Assembly (NCBI RefSeq): GCF_904849725.1
Contig: NC_058522.1
Location: 460,290,844-460,354,843 of the forward strand
Length of the DNA stretch: 64,000 nt
Direction: 5' to 3'
Origin: Hordeum vulgare subsp. vulgare
Taxonomy: Eukaryota; Streptophyta; Magnoliopsida; Poales; Poaceae
In this document: positions 22,697-33,886 of the stretch, piece by piece
Numbering within the stretch: position 1 is the first letter of the stretch
How the letters are laid out: every line of letters begins with the position of its first letter
Made by a program: the position numbers and the translations under genes
Notes under the pieces: model-generated
The model's input: only the letters and a program-made list of their open reading frames with translations
Databases searched by the model: none
Told to the model about the DNA's origin: nothing

Positions 22697-23109
22697 CTAC
22701 ATTTGCATACTATGGTACATGCATCGTGGGTGGTTAGGCGGATCTCCTTGCCACAAAGTTGCCTCTTTACTCCTGTTATACCAATATAATGAAGCGGAGC
22801 CGCGAGTTCGATTTCCTGCACCATGCATTTATTTTTTTGCGTGATTTGAGTGATGTATGCCGGCCCATGTGGAAGAAATAATGAATCATGCATCATTGAT
22901 TTAGGTTGCACCTTAAATATATTATTTTTTAAATAGTTAATAGATAGAAAATACATCATATTCAGATTCTACACATTTTTTAATCAAATTTCATATATAA
23001 TATGTTGAAATTGAAGTTAAGGTTTAAAAGATATTATTGTTTTTAAAAAATCTATTTCACATGGACTGCGGCTTATTTAATGCAAATATTAGGGAGTTTT
23101 ATGTAAAAA
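22697..23109. other. Intergenic DNA, no feature recognised
   Basis: AT-rich sequence with no convincing reading frame, RNA gene or repeat end. It is the continuation of the DNA left of the LINE. Confidence 0.5.
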
Positions 23110-23345
23110 TGCAGAAAACGGTTCGTTGTGACTTAAAGTTGAACTGCGGGTTGATTACCTAAAACTGTGAGGGATTTTCTGCAAAATGAAAGAAAACGGT
23201 TCGTTGTGATAAAGTTGGACTGCGGGTTGATTACCTAAAACTGTGAGGGCTTTTCTGCAAAATGACAGAAAACGGTTCGATGTGACTTAAAATTGGACTG
23301 CGGGTTGATTACCTAAAACTATGAGGGCTTTTCTGCAAAATGACC
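23110..23345 (+). repeat. Tandem repeat, three copies of a 75-80 bp unit
   Basis: Units start near 23111, 23190 and 23265. Each contains GAAAACGGTTCG, then GGACTGCGGGTTGATTACC, and ends GGGCTTTTCTGCAAAATGA. Copies differ at a few bases and by a small deletion in the second unit. No coding potential is seen. Confidence 0.85.
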
Positions 23346-23927
23346 GATGAACAACAGGAGCACTACGTGCTTTATTATTAGGGAGAGAAATGCTACAACC
23401 GTCAATGAAGGATGTTGCGATAGGTCAGTTGACACATTACAATGGAGAAACGACATGCTACAACTAGCAACATGGATGTAGGAAGTGTAGCCAGAAGAAA
23501 TGTTGCAGAAGAGGAGACAAAATGCTACAAAGTCGACTAAGACTTGATTAAATCTCGGTCGATTGACTTTTAGCAAGCTCAATTTCAAAAAGGCCAAAGC
23601 TCATAGTATCATTCATGGTAATTTTCTCTTTGTGCGCAACAACGCCAGGTGTTTCCAAAATTCCACCGCAACAAGAAGTCCATGTTGCTTTTCAAACTTG
23701 ATCCAAGAGACCTTTTGATTCGATTCTTTAGACCATCTACAACTGGTGTTGGTAAATTCGGGGCCCATGTACGTGTTCGGACGCTTTTGCGTCGGTGTGG
23801 TCCATAAATGACCTCATTTGCAACTACACTTCCTATATTTAAAATATCAAATCCATGCCAACATATCCAAGTCTACCATTTCATGCAAAAAATGGGTAAC
23901 GTACATAAATACAAATTATTTCAAATA

Positions 23928-24084
23928 CCCTCCGTTTCTAAATATAAGTCATTTTAGAGATTTTATTAAGAGACTACATATAAAGCAAGATGAATGAATA
24001 TACGCTCTAAAGTATGTTTATATACATCCGTATATAGGCTCTAGTGAAACCTCTAAAAAGACTTATATTTAGGAACGGAGGTAG
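23928..24084. mobile_element. Stowaway-type MITE
   Basis: About 157 bp bounded by TA dinucleotides (23926-23927 and 24085-24086). The inverted ends are CCCTCCGTTTCTAAATATAAGTC and its complement with a few changes. These are the standard Triticeae Stowaway (Tc1/mariner) termini. Confidence 0.88.
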
Positions 24085-24165
24085 TACATAAAACACATAA
24101 TCCAAACCGTAGTCCAAACATAAAATGTATTCATAGTACAAAATTGAAACATAAAAAAGCATAGT

Positions 24166-24273
24166 TTAATGATTTCTCGCGTTAATACACATATGCTTCA
24201 AAAGATCATCGAGAAGTGGCATATTCACCTCTTGATATCGAAGTTGTTGATGCATCTTAAGAAAGTTGGTAAT
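24166..24273 (-). pseudogene. C-terminal end of a PIF/Harbinger-like transposase
   Basis: On the minus strand a frame ends at TAA 24168-24166 with HQQLRYQEVNMPLLDDLLKH and a few more residues. This resembles the MHQ.LR....LQ.DLI.H. tail of plant HARBI1/ALP1-like transposases. It is cut at 24273 by the solo LTR; reading from 41832 on the far side of that LTR runs directly into it. Its 3' side (near 23738) has a GACCATCTACAACTGG motif like the ends of small TIR elements further right. The identification is from pattern memory only. Confidence 0.45.
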
Positions 24274-26370
24274 TGTTGGGGAACATTGCATGGGAAACAA
24301 AAAAATTCCTACGCACACGAAGACCTATCATGGTGATGTCCATCTACGAGAGGAGATTAGATCTACGTACCCTTGTAGATCGCTCAAAGGGAAGCGTTAA
24401 GAAATGCGGTTGATGTAGTGGTACAACTTCGTGATTCAAATAACCATCGTCCCACGATTCGTCCCACGAACGGTTCCGACCTAGCGCCGAACGGACGGCA
24501 CCTCCGCGTTCAGTACACGTACAACTCGATGACGATCTAAGCCTTCTTGATCCGGTAAGAAAGATGGAGAAGTAGATGAGTTCTTCGACAGCGTGACGGC
24601 ACTCCGGTGGTGGTGATGATCTACTCCTGTAGGGCTCCGCCCGAGCTCCGCAGAAATCCGATCTAGAGGTAAAACTATGTGGAATAGGCTAGAGTTGCAC
24701 ATGGCAAAGTTGTGTCTCAAAAAGCCCTAAACCACCAATATATATAGGAGGAGGGGAGGGGCTAATCTTGGGGCACAAGGGCCCCAAGGGTGCGCCGGCC
24801 GCCAGGGAGGAGGAGGACTCCTCCTCCAATTCGGTTTGGGAAGGAGGAGTCCTCCTCTTCCTTCCCACCTCCCTCTTTTCTTTTTTTCTTCTTCTTTCCT
24901 TTGGTATTTTTACATGTGGCGCCATAGCCCTCTTGGGCTGACTCCACCAGCCCACTAGGGACTTGGTGCGCCATCCTAGGGCCTTGGGCTCACTCCCAGG
25001 TGCGTGGGCCCCTCCCGGTAAACACCCGGAACCCATTCGTCACTCCCGGTACACTACCGGTAATGCCCGAAACTTTACCGTGACCAAATAAAACCATCCT
25101 ATATATCAATCTTCGTTTCCGAACCATTCCGGAAACCCTCGTGACATCCGTGATCTCATCCGGGACTCCGAACAACATTCGATAACCACACATATAACTC
25201 AACTATACTAAAACATCATCGAACCTTAAGTGTGCACACCCTACGGGTTCGACAACTATGTAGACATGACCCGAGACACTCCTCGGTCAATATCCAATAG
25301 CGGGACCTAGATGTCCATATTGGATCCTACATATTCTCCGAAGATCTTATCGGTTGAACCTCAGTGCCAAGGATTCATATAATCCCGTGTGTCATTCCCT
25401 TTGTCCTTCAGTATGTTACTTGCCCGAGATTCGATCGTCGGTATCCGCATACCTATTTCAATCTCGTTACCGGAAAGTCTCTTTACTCGTTCCGTAATTG
25501 TAATGCCCCAAGTGTAGACTTTCCTTTCTTGTAACCTTCCATGTGGGGCCACCTTGTCAGAGATCTTGGTGATATCATTTTGTGCCATGAATTCATGTGT
25601 GTTCCCTAGTGCTTACTTCCCTTGCATGCATGAATTACATATCATTCCTTGCCATACTTATGATTGCATGCCATGATCATGTTGCATTTGAGTTTGATAG
25701 GAGTAGTGTTGTGGTGTTGTGAGTGCATGTGATCTTGCTAAGATTAAGTGGTGGTTTTGCACTACCTTGTGAGCATGTGATAATGGTGTGTGATGCAAGA
25801 GGAGTGCTAGTCTTTTAAGCTCTTGCTTTCAAACTCCTTTTCCCCTCCTATTTTATTCTTGTCAAAATTCCTTTTTCTCACAGATGTTTCTAAAATGTCT
25901 AGTGGGTAGATAAAAATTGCTTATGAAGGGGTGCAATTTTTCTGGTTTGATTCTTTGATTTTGGTGGTGCAAATAAATACAAAACAGTAGGTTAATTACT
26001 GTTTTGCATTTATTTCGAACATCTCCAAATATTGCATTCCTATTTTTCCCTATTGGGCTATTATTTCTTGTGCCTAGCAGGTTTTTCCTTTTAATTTTTA
26101 TCCCTGTATTTTTCTTGGGTAATATTTTTTTTTCTTCCCTGAAAGCATTCTTTTCTCTGTTGACTATTTGGTTAAACTTCCTGTGCATCTGATTCCTTCC
26201 CTGGCCCGGTAAGCCTTCTCCCGTGCTGGCCCAGTTAGACTCCCCCCTGGCGTTAGAGCCCACTGGCGAGCGCTCCTTCTTCCTCCCGACGTCACCTCCT
26301 GTACGACGCGCGCTCAACCTCCCGATCGCCCTCTTCTCGATCCAGCGGCTCGAGCTCGCCTCCCGAGGCG

Positions 26371-26411
26371 TTAAAAGGAGCCCGAGCCCTCCTCCTCCGC
26401 CCTAGGGTTCC
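26371..26411 (+). promoter_or_regulatory. Putative pol II promoter of LTR unit copy B
   Basis: TTAAAAGG at 26371 lies 30 bases before CCTAGGGTTCC at 26401, the same arrangement as in copy A. A possible splice donor CTGGTAAGT follows near 26463. Confidence 0.5.
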
Positions 26412-27439
26412 CTCTCCTTTCCTCCCCAGCGCCGCCAGTTTCCCTAGTGCCCTCGTTCTTCCCTGGTAAGTCCTGAGAGTGAGCAGAGAGAGAGGGTGCA
26501 GCGCCTCCCCCGTCAAGCCGCCGATCCGTCGTCTCCGGCACTGGGCACCATGTCCGGGGGCTCGGGGTGAGTCCCCGCGTCCCATTCCCGGCGCTAGGAC
26601 CCCGAGGAGCGCCCCCCCCCCCGTCGAGCTCGTCCTCGTCAACGGGACGAACCGGGCGATCCGCGTCCGTCTCCTTCTTCGGTCTTCGGCGGGACGACTT
26701 CGTCTGGCCGTCTTCTTCCTCTCCGACGCTCCTCCTCCCCGATCGACGCCCCTCTTCTCCTCAAGGTGAGGCCGCGTCCTCGTCCTCCTTCCTTCCGCCT
26801 CCGCGGTCCGGCTCGTTCCAGCGTGTGTGCATTTCTCTGTCCGATAGCAGTGTGGGGGGGGTGCAGTAGTCGCGAGTGGTGCAGGGTGGGGTAGGGTTGT
26901 TATGGAGGTACTGTGCAGAGGAGGGCTTCCTCCCCCTCTCTGCAGCAGCGCCATGATCAGAGGAACTCTCCTCGCCGCCGGCAGCTGGGGTCGTGTCACC
27001 TAGGTCTCGGTAGGCGTATATCATCAGAGAAGAGCTTGCAGTTTGCACAGGGTTTCCTCCCCGCGTAGGTGGGCACCCAGCAGGTGCGGGTCTTCTCCTC
27101 GCGTCCCTCAGCGCCGTATGCACGAGCTCCACGCCGGCCGTGCAGCGTAGCGACGCAGGCAGGGCTGCCCGTCAAGCTCTCTGTCCCGTGCTCCCAGGCG
27201 AACTGCAGCGTAGCAGGAACGCCGCTGCAGTTCAAGGCAGCCAAGGGTGCTCCTTCTCCCGTGCTTAGGGCAAAAATGGATCCCCCGGGAGTCCCGCGGC
27301 CCCCGCCGACGGTTTCCCCTGCCGGTGGTGGCCGGGAGTGGCGCCGCCAACGTCCTCGGCTCCGGACGCCGGCGGGATGCTTCTCGTGAGGCGTGTGTAG
27401 TTCTTCTTTACTTGCTAGTCTTAGCCAGACTCCAGTTCG

Positions 27440-27503
27440 TAGCCTGATGGTAGTACCTCTCTGTCATATGCGTGCGCCTGATGGGAGATCCAGGGTTCGA
27501 ACC
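27440..27503 (+). other. tRNA-like A-box/B-box module (copy B, first)
   Basis: TAGCCTGATGG at 27440 resembles an A-box, and GGTTCGAACC at 27494-27503 is a perfect B-box. The surroundings do not fold into a full tRNA. Its place corresponds to the module at 6342-6410 in copy A. Confidence 0.5.
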
Positions 27504-27590
27504 CCCCTCTCGGCACAATTTTTAGTTTCTTTTCCTATACGGTAGCCAGCAAGGGGAGTTATCTGTTTCCTGTCGCGTTCCTGTCACCAG

Positions 27591-27653
27591 TAGCGCAGCT
27601 AGTGCAGTGGTTTGTTGGTGACTGGTAATCCAGTAGGTGCCTAGTTCGAATCC
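27591..27653 (+). other. tRNA-like A-box/B-box module (copy B, second)
   Basis: TAGCGCAGCTAGTG at 27591 (A-box-like) and AGTTCGAATCC at 27643 (B-box with one change) are 52 bases apart. Between them ACTGG/CCAGT could pair around the centre. It is counterpart to 6181-6242 in copy A. Confidence 0.5.
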
Positions 27654-30600
27654 CAGGGACCCTGGAATGGTTTTGCTATTTTTTATTTTTTATTTTTCTT
27701 TCTTTCCTTTGCTGCCTATTTATTTTATTCGTTTTTTTTTGCACTTTCCCTCCCTTGTGTTGGGCAGCAAGAGGGTTTTATCTTCTTATTCCTTGCTAGT
27801 GTAGTTGAGAACATGGCCCTATGTGTGTGTGTTGTGCACCTACAAGTAAGTAGAGGTGGTATTGCTAGCTTGGTAAACACTTGGTGGGTATGGTACTTGT
27901 GATGTGTGGTAATTGTGTGTGTGTGCCTCAAGGAGAAGATGCACTAGCTACTCTTGTGGAGCCCATCTTTGGGAGTTTAAGGTGGTCTAAGGGATCTTGT
28001 AGTCTTAGATGTTTGCATTGGTTTAGTGGGGTGTGGATGCCTCCCCCTCATCACATGTTTTGGGGTGAAGTGAGGTTCTAGATAGCTATTTATGTTAGCA
28101 TGTGAGGGTGTGGTTTGTGGTGGTAGATTGCATATTGATGGTGACATGAACACTAGGAAGATCCTAGTGATGCTTGTGAGAGTGTGCACCATCACATGCC
28201 CATATGTGGGGGGGTGTGCATACTCTCTTGTTAGATAAAGATTTCTTATGTGGAGCTTGATGCTAGTGCTTGAGAGCAATTGTGGTGTTGGAGTTGTTGA
28301 TGTGCATGACACAAACATGGGGTTCAAACCCCCATGTCACTTTGTCATTGTGCACATGAAACTCCCCTATGTACTTGTCATTTTAGGAGCATACCTTATG
28401 GATTGCATTTGCACTTTGTTGAAAGTTTGGGCTTTGTTTCCATGATATAGATGGAGCCCAAAGGCATGGATCTTAGAGTGTTAGTTGTAGGGGTTTGTGC
28501 TCAATACCATAGTGGTGTCAAACACCTCTTGGGAACTTGTGTGTGCAAACTATGCCTAGACAAAGTGGGCATGTGGCTGGAAAAATTCCAGAATTTTGAA
28601 CTCTGAAAATTTCACTAAGTCTGGAATGCTGAAAACATTTTCTTCCCCTGTAGATAAGGTTGTGCAGGTCAGAATATTGAGAACTGGACTTAGTTCAGTG
28701 CTAGTGCTTTGGACCTGGTATGTTTGTGCAGCTTCCTGTCAATTTTCAAGTCATTTGGAGTCCAGTAGCTTGTGTTTTGATTGCTGTCAAAAGGCTTCAG
28801 AACAGAAACAGAAACTCAGGTGCAGAAATTTTCACTAAGTCCCTGAGAACTGATGGTTTTGGGAAAGTTTGTGGCCTTGTATCTTCTAGAGTTTAACTCC
28901 TTTTGCTGTGATTTTTGCTGGAGATGGTAGTGTTCTTGGTTGGCAACATCCACATATATTATTTGTCTTGTTTGAAGACCTGTAGCTATGTTGCATGTGG
29001 CTCACAAACAGCTAAGATGCAGAAATTGGCAGATTGCGTAGTTTTGACATTTTGTTCAAAGTTTGTGTTTAATTGTTGTTGGGGTGTTCTACCTTGCTCC
29101 ATTTCATTCATGTTGGGTTAATATATGTCTTGAAAACCTGGAAACACCAGATTTGCGCCAATTGTGTGTGTGGTGATGAATCTTTCACGTAGGGCTTCAT
29201 ATCGTGTTTGGTTGGTTCCCGTTGATCCGTAGCTCCGTTTGCAAAGTTCTTTATATGGTTTTGCACCGCTTTTACGAGATGCATCTGTCCATATCATTTC
29301 CGTGCATGTCCAAATAGTTTAGAGCAAAGTTCTGTCCAGGAACTCGTTGTAGTTTATCTTGCTTGTGCTAGTGTTAGAAATAGTGGTGCATGCTCAACTT
29401 TCATCTCATGCATCATGTGATTGTTGCATTTTGTGGTGCTGCTGTTCATTGGCTGTCATTCTTGTGTTGGGTAGCACCGGGAGCGGAGACCGATTACGTG
29501 GAGTCAGGAGAGTACTTGCAGGACGATCCAGAACCATTCCAAGCTGAGGATATCACAGGCAAGATGACATGACCTTGATCCCATATCTAGACTTGTTATG
29601 TTAGTTTCGATTCTACGTCATATTGCTCGCTGCCTACCACAGAAAATATATTACCTCTTCATATGCCATGAGCCTAAACACCTTACCCTTTCCTAGCAAA
29701 CTTGCATGGCTAGGTAGGCTTGCTCAGCTGCTAATGTTAGCATTGCTAGTTGCAGGTGTTTATAACTCATGAGTTGCCATGGGCTTGATATCATTATGTT
29801 AATTTTCTGTTATTTAATTAATGTGTCTATATATTTGGTAAATGACGGGAGGCCTAGCCTTTTGCCGGGTGTCTTGTTCCGTTATTGCCGCCTTAGTTAC
29901 CGGTTACCGGTGTTTGATTCCATAATGATCGCTCCTAACACGTTCGGGGTTGTTATGGGGACCCCCTTGATAAATCGCGTAGTGTTAAGGCTTGTCCGGC
30001 AGGACCCAACTTTGGTACTATCTGCTAATCACCTAACAATAATCTGCATAGGGAATAGCTACCCCGAGGATCCTAATCAACAACCCGGGCCAGTGCTCCT
30101 CTTGAGTGTTGGTCCAACCACCTAGCAGTCGGCAAGACCACCCCGGGGTAACTTGAGGTTTGGTCCTTGTCCACTTTGCATAGACGGTGTTGTCCTAAGA
30201 CGGAGATACGCGACTCTTATCGGGTCGTCGACACACCGGGAGGTCCTGCTAGCCTTGTCTTACCTTAGCGGTATATCTTGCGTATAGGAATCCCGGTGAG
30301 GCTTTGGTTTACCCCAGAGTTGAGGTTTTCCTCTAAGGAATCCGACGAGATCACGAGATTCGTGATAGAGGGTGACTTTGCGGCCTGTGTTCGTTTGTGA
30401 TGGACTAGTTGGAGCACCCCTGCAGGGTTTAATCTTTTCGGAAAGTCGTGCCCGCGGTTATGTGGCAACTTGGAATATTTTGTTAACATCCGGTATTAGA
30501 AAACTTAAACATAAACTAATAAAACATGTCAACAGTGTGCGTATCCGTGACTGTCCCCTCGAAGGTCTCTCTTCGATCGGGAACACGGCGGGGTTATGAA

Positions 30601-31525
30601 TGCCGTAGGTAGGTGTTCAGGATCACTTTCGGATCAAGTATTCACGTCCGTTAGTATAGATCCCTGTCACTTTTCCCTTTGAGTAAGTTAGCCACTTATT
30701 CAATCTTAGGATGCAGCAGTCTGAAACACTTCATCCCTTCCTTACCCATTAACATGACTAGGTCTGGCACCAAGGTCTTAGATTGCTGAGTCCCCGTGAC
30801 TCACGGATTCCTCTGAAACTTCCAGCAGGTACAGGTACCCCCGAGTCAGACGATCCCGACGGCACCCAGCTGGCGCGGCAGTACGACGAGGAAACAGATC
30901 GCCTTTACGTGAACTATCCAGAAGACTGAGCCGTGGTCGTGATCGTGGGCCTGCAGCGGGTAGCATAGCATTTCCCTTGTTTTGTAGTCCGTACCGAACT
31001 ACCTTGTTTGCATCTGCGTTGTACTCTGTATCTTTAATAAGAAGACAGTTGAATCCCAGATTGTCTACTATATTTATTATTATGTGCTATGTTTACTTGC
31101 TTGCAAAACACTTAGATGCGCTTCTTTCCTTTTTGGGGCCTCGACCCCCAGATCGGAAAGGACCGCATCTTGGTCGTTACAGTAATACAAGATCCCGTGA
31201 CTTACACTTAGCCACATTGCTTGCAAGGCTTGTGTGTGATGTTGTATTACCGAGTGGGCCCCGAGATACCTCTCCGTCACACGGAGTGACAAATCCCAGT
31301 CTTGATCAACGGACACCTTCGGAGATACCTGTAGAGCACCTTTATAGTCACCCAGTTACGTTGCGACTTTGATACACACAAGGTATTCCTCCGGTGCGAG
31401 TGAGTTATATGATCTCATGGTCACAGGAATAAATACTTAACACGCACAAAACAATAGCAATAAAATAACACGATCAATATGCTACGTTCATAGTTTGGGT
31501 CAAGTCTATCACATGATTCTCCTAA

Positions 31526-31530
31526 TGATG
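31526..31530 (+). repeat. TSD TGATG, left copy
   Basis: TGATG at 31526-31530 is repeated at 41590-41594, flanking the Sirevirus-like element inside the solo LTR. Confidence 0.88.
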
Positions 31531-33872
31531 TGAAAGGACGTGGATGTCGCCTAGAGGGGGGGTGAATAGGCGCTTTAAAATAATTACTGTTTAGGCTTGA
31601 ACAAATGCGGAATAAAACTAACGTTTAATTTGTCAAACACAAAACCTACAACAACTAGGCTCACCTATGTGCACCAACAACTTATGCTAAGCAAGATAGA
31701 CAACTAAGTGATAGCAAGATATATGACAATAAACAATATGGCTATCACAAAGTAAAGTGCATAAGTAAAGGGTTCGGGTAAGAGATAACCGAGGCACGCG
31801 GAGACGATGATGTATCCCGAAGTTCACACCCTTGCAGATGCTAATCTCCTTGGAGCGGTGTGGAGACACAATGCTCCCCAATATGCCACTAAGGCCACCT
31901 TAATCTCCTCACGCTCTCGCACAATGCAAGATGCCGTGATTCCACTAAGGGACCCTTGAGGGCGGTCACCGAACCCGTACAAATGGCAAACCTTGGGGGC
32001 GGTCACCGATACCCGTACAAATTGCGCGGGGCAATCTCCACAACCTAATTGGAGACCCCGACGCTTGCTCGGAGCTTTACACCACAATGATTGAGCTCCG
32101 AGACACCACCAAGCTTCTAGGACGCCAAAGCATCCACGAAGAACAATATCTAGGGTACTAAGTACCAAAGGTAATAAGCTTCTCAAATTTCACTTCCACG
32201 TATCACCATGGAGAACTCAAATCATGCAACTAATGCAATGGCAAGGGCACACAGAGTGCCCAAGTCCTTCTCTCCCAAATCCCACCAAAGCAACTAATGC
32301 TTGGGAGGAAAATGAGAGGAAGAACGAAGAAGAACACGAAGAACTCCAAGATCTAGACCCAAGGGGTTCCCCTCACTTAGAGGAGAAAGTGATTGGTGGA
32401 AATGTGGATCTAGATCTCCTCTCTCTTTTCCCTCAAGAACTAGCAAGAATCATTGGAGGGATTGAGAGTTAGCAAGCTCGAAGAAGGTCAACAATGGGGG
32501 AAGAACACAAGCTAAAGAGATAAGGTTCAATAGGGAAGAAGAACCCCTTTTATAGGTGGGGGAAAATCCAACCGTTAAGCCTCACAGCCCGCACACAGCG
32601 GTACTACCGCTCGGTAGGTTCACCAACCATGCTGAGGCCAAAACGGATGCGAAAAACAGTCCTACGAAGCGGTACTACCGCTCCTGGAGCGGTAGTAAAA
32701 AATTACTACCGCTCCGGGGGCGGTACTACCTCTCCAGGGGCGGTACTACCGCTAGGGGGCGGTAGTAAAAAATTACTACCGCTCTGGGGACGGTACTACC
32801 GCTACAGGAGCGGTACTACCGCTCGCACCAGGAGCGGTACTACCGCTGGATACTGAAACTGTTGTAACTTTCGCATACGGACTCCGAATTCAATGAAACC
32901 AAGTTTGTTGGAAAGCTAACAACATGGGCTAACACAATCATGATAGAAATATCAATAATAAGCAAGTGAGAAAAGTCCCATAAGAAAATGGTGAGAACCC
33001 TTCTTTGAATAAGACCGGTAAAAACTCCCAACATTAAAAACATCATAGAAGATGCATATGGACTCCGTTTTCGATGAACTCGAGCGTGTCATGAAGGTGA
33101 CCATAAGCTCTAAAACTCACAAAGGAAACACCAAAAAAGAACCAAGAAGTATGATGCAAGGATGCAAATGGTTTGAGCTCTCAACGAACGATACGATCAA
33201 GCTACTCACTTGAGAGCCCCCCTTGACAGTACAACAATCTATCCTAAAACAGAAAACCTATCAAGGGCAAACCTATACCTTGCACCTCGTCCTCTTGAGC
33301 TAGATGATGATGATCTTGGCTTTCTCAAGATGGACCACCTTTCTTGATTGCGTTGGCTTGATGAAGACTAGTTGATTGGTCCCCCATACACACTATGGGT
33401 GAGCCGCTCTTCAGCATATCTTCACAAGTCCATTGCCACCATCCTCCACGACTTGACGTCATCCTCCATGGGTTGTATGAGATCTTCCTCTTGAAGCAAG
33501 CCCATGGAAACACACCTAACCCCACATAGAACTATCATGAAGACCATGGCTAGTACACAAATACGTAATGGACAATGCTTACCATACCATGGGATCACTT
33601 GATCCTTCTCGGTACATCTTGTACGCTTTGTGTGTTGATCATCTTGATTTACTCTTTGTCTCACGATCTTGATCAACCTTGTGTCTCTATGAACATTCTT
33701 TGGATAATACCTTGAATACCACCTTGGTCATCATATAAACTCCTTGAACCCAATGGATGGACTTCAAGAAGTGCCTATGGACAAATCCTATAAATATAAC
33801 TTAAGGCAACCATTAGTCCATAGGAATTGTCATCAATTACCAAAACCACATATGGAGATATATGCTCTAGCA
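31531..33872 (-). repeat. 3' LTR of the Sirevirus-like element
   Basis: 2342 bp; on the minus strand it begins TGCTAGAGCATATA and ends ..CACGTCCTTTCA. It aligns over its full length with 39247-41589, with many point changes and a longer palindrome array. Confidence 0.88.
32597..32847. repeat. Palindrome array in the 3' LTR
   Basis: Multiple copies of the 15-base palindrome AGCGGTACTACCGCT, with degenerate versions and GTAGTAAAAAATTACTAC linkers. Arms AGCGGTA/TACCGCT pair perfectly around a central C. Arrays of this kind in LTRs are characteristic of Sireviruses and could form cruciforms or bind regulators. Confidence 0.85.
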
Positions 33873-33886
33873 ATCTCCCCCATTTT
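33873..33886 (-). promoter_or_regulatory. Polypurine tract next to the 3' LTR
   Basis: AAAATGGGGGAGAT on the minus strand, directly before the LTR start TGCTAGAGC. Confidence 0.85.

Larger units (their letters stand above)
25499..31181 (+). mobile_element. Long non-coding LTR unit, copy B (inverted relative to copy A)
   Basis: 5683 bp from TGTAATGCCCCAAG to ..GGTCGTTACA, flanked by GTAAT (25494-25498, 31182-31186). It is colinear with the reverse complement of copy A. Promoter-like sequence lies at 26371-26411, tRNA-like modules at 27440-27503 and 27591-27653, and an AATAAG polyadenylation-like signal near 31036. These all give plus as the sense strand. No reading frame in it resembles a protein. 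Interpreted as a solo LTR of a LARD-type family. Confidence 0.78.

Noticed and set aside
26292..26999. 235-codon minus-strand frame and opposing plus-strand frames
   Set aside because: It lies across the promoter and leader of LTR unit B; the GC-rich leader leaves many frames open and none resembles a protein.
32224..32472. 82-codon frame repeated at 39940-40188
   Set aside because: Same frame in both LTRs of the Sirevirus-like element; it is part of the LTR and probably non-coding.
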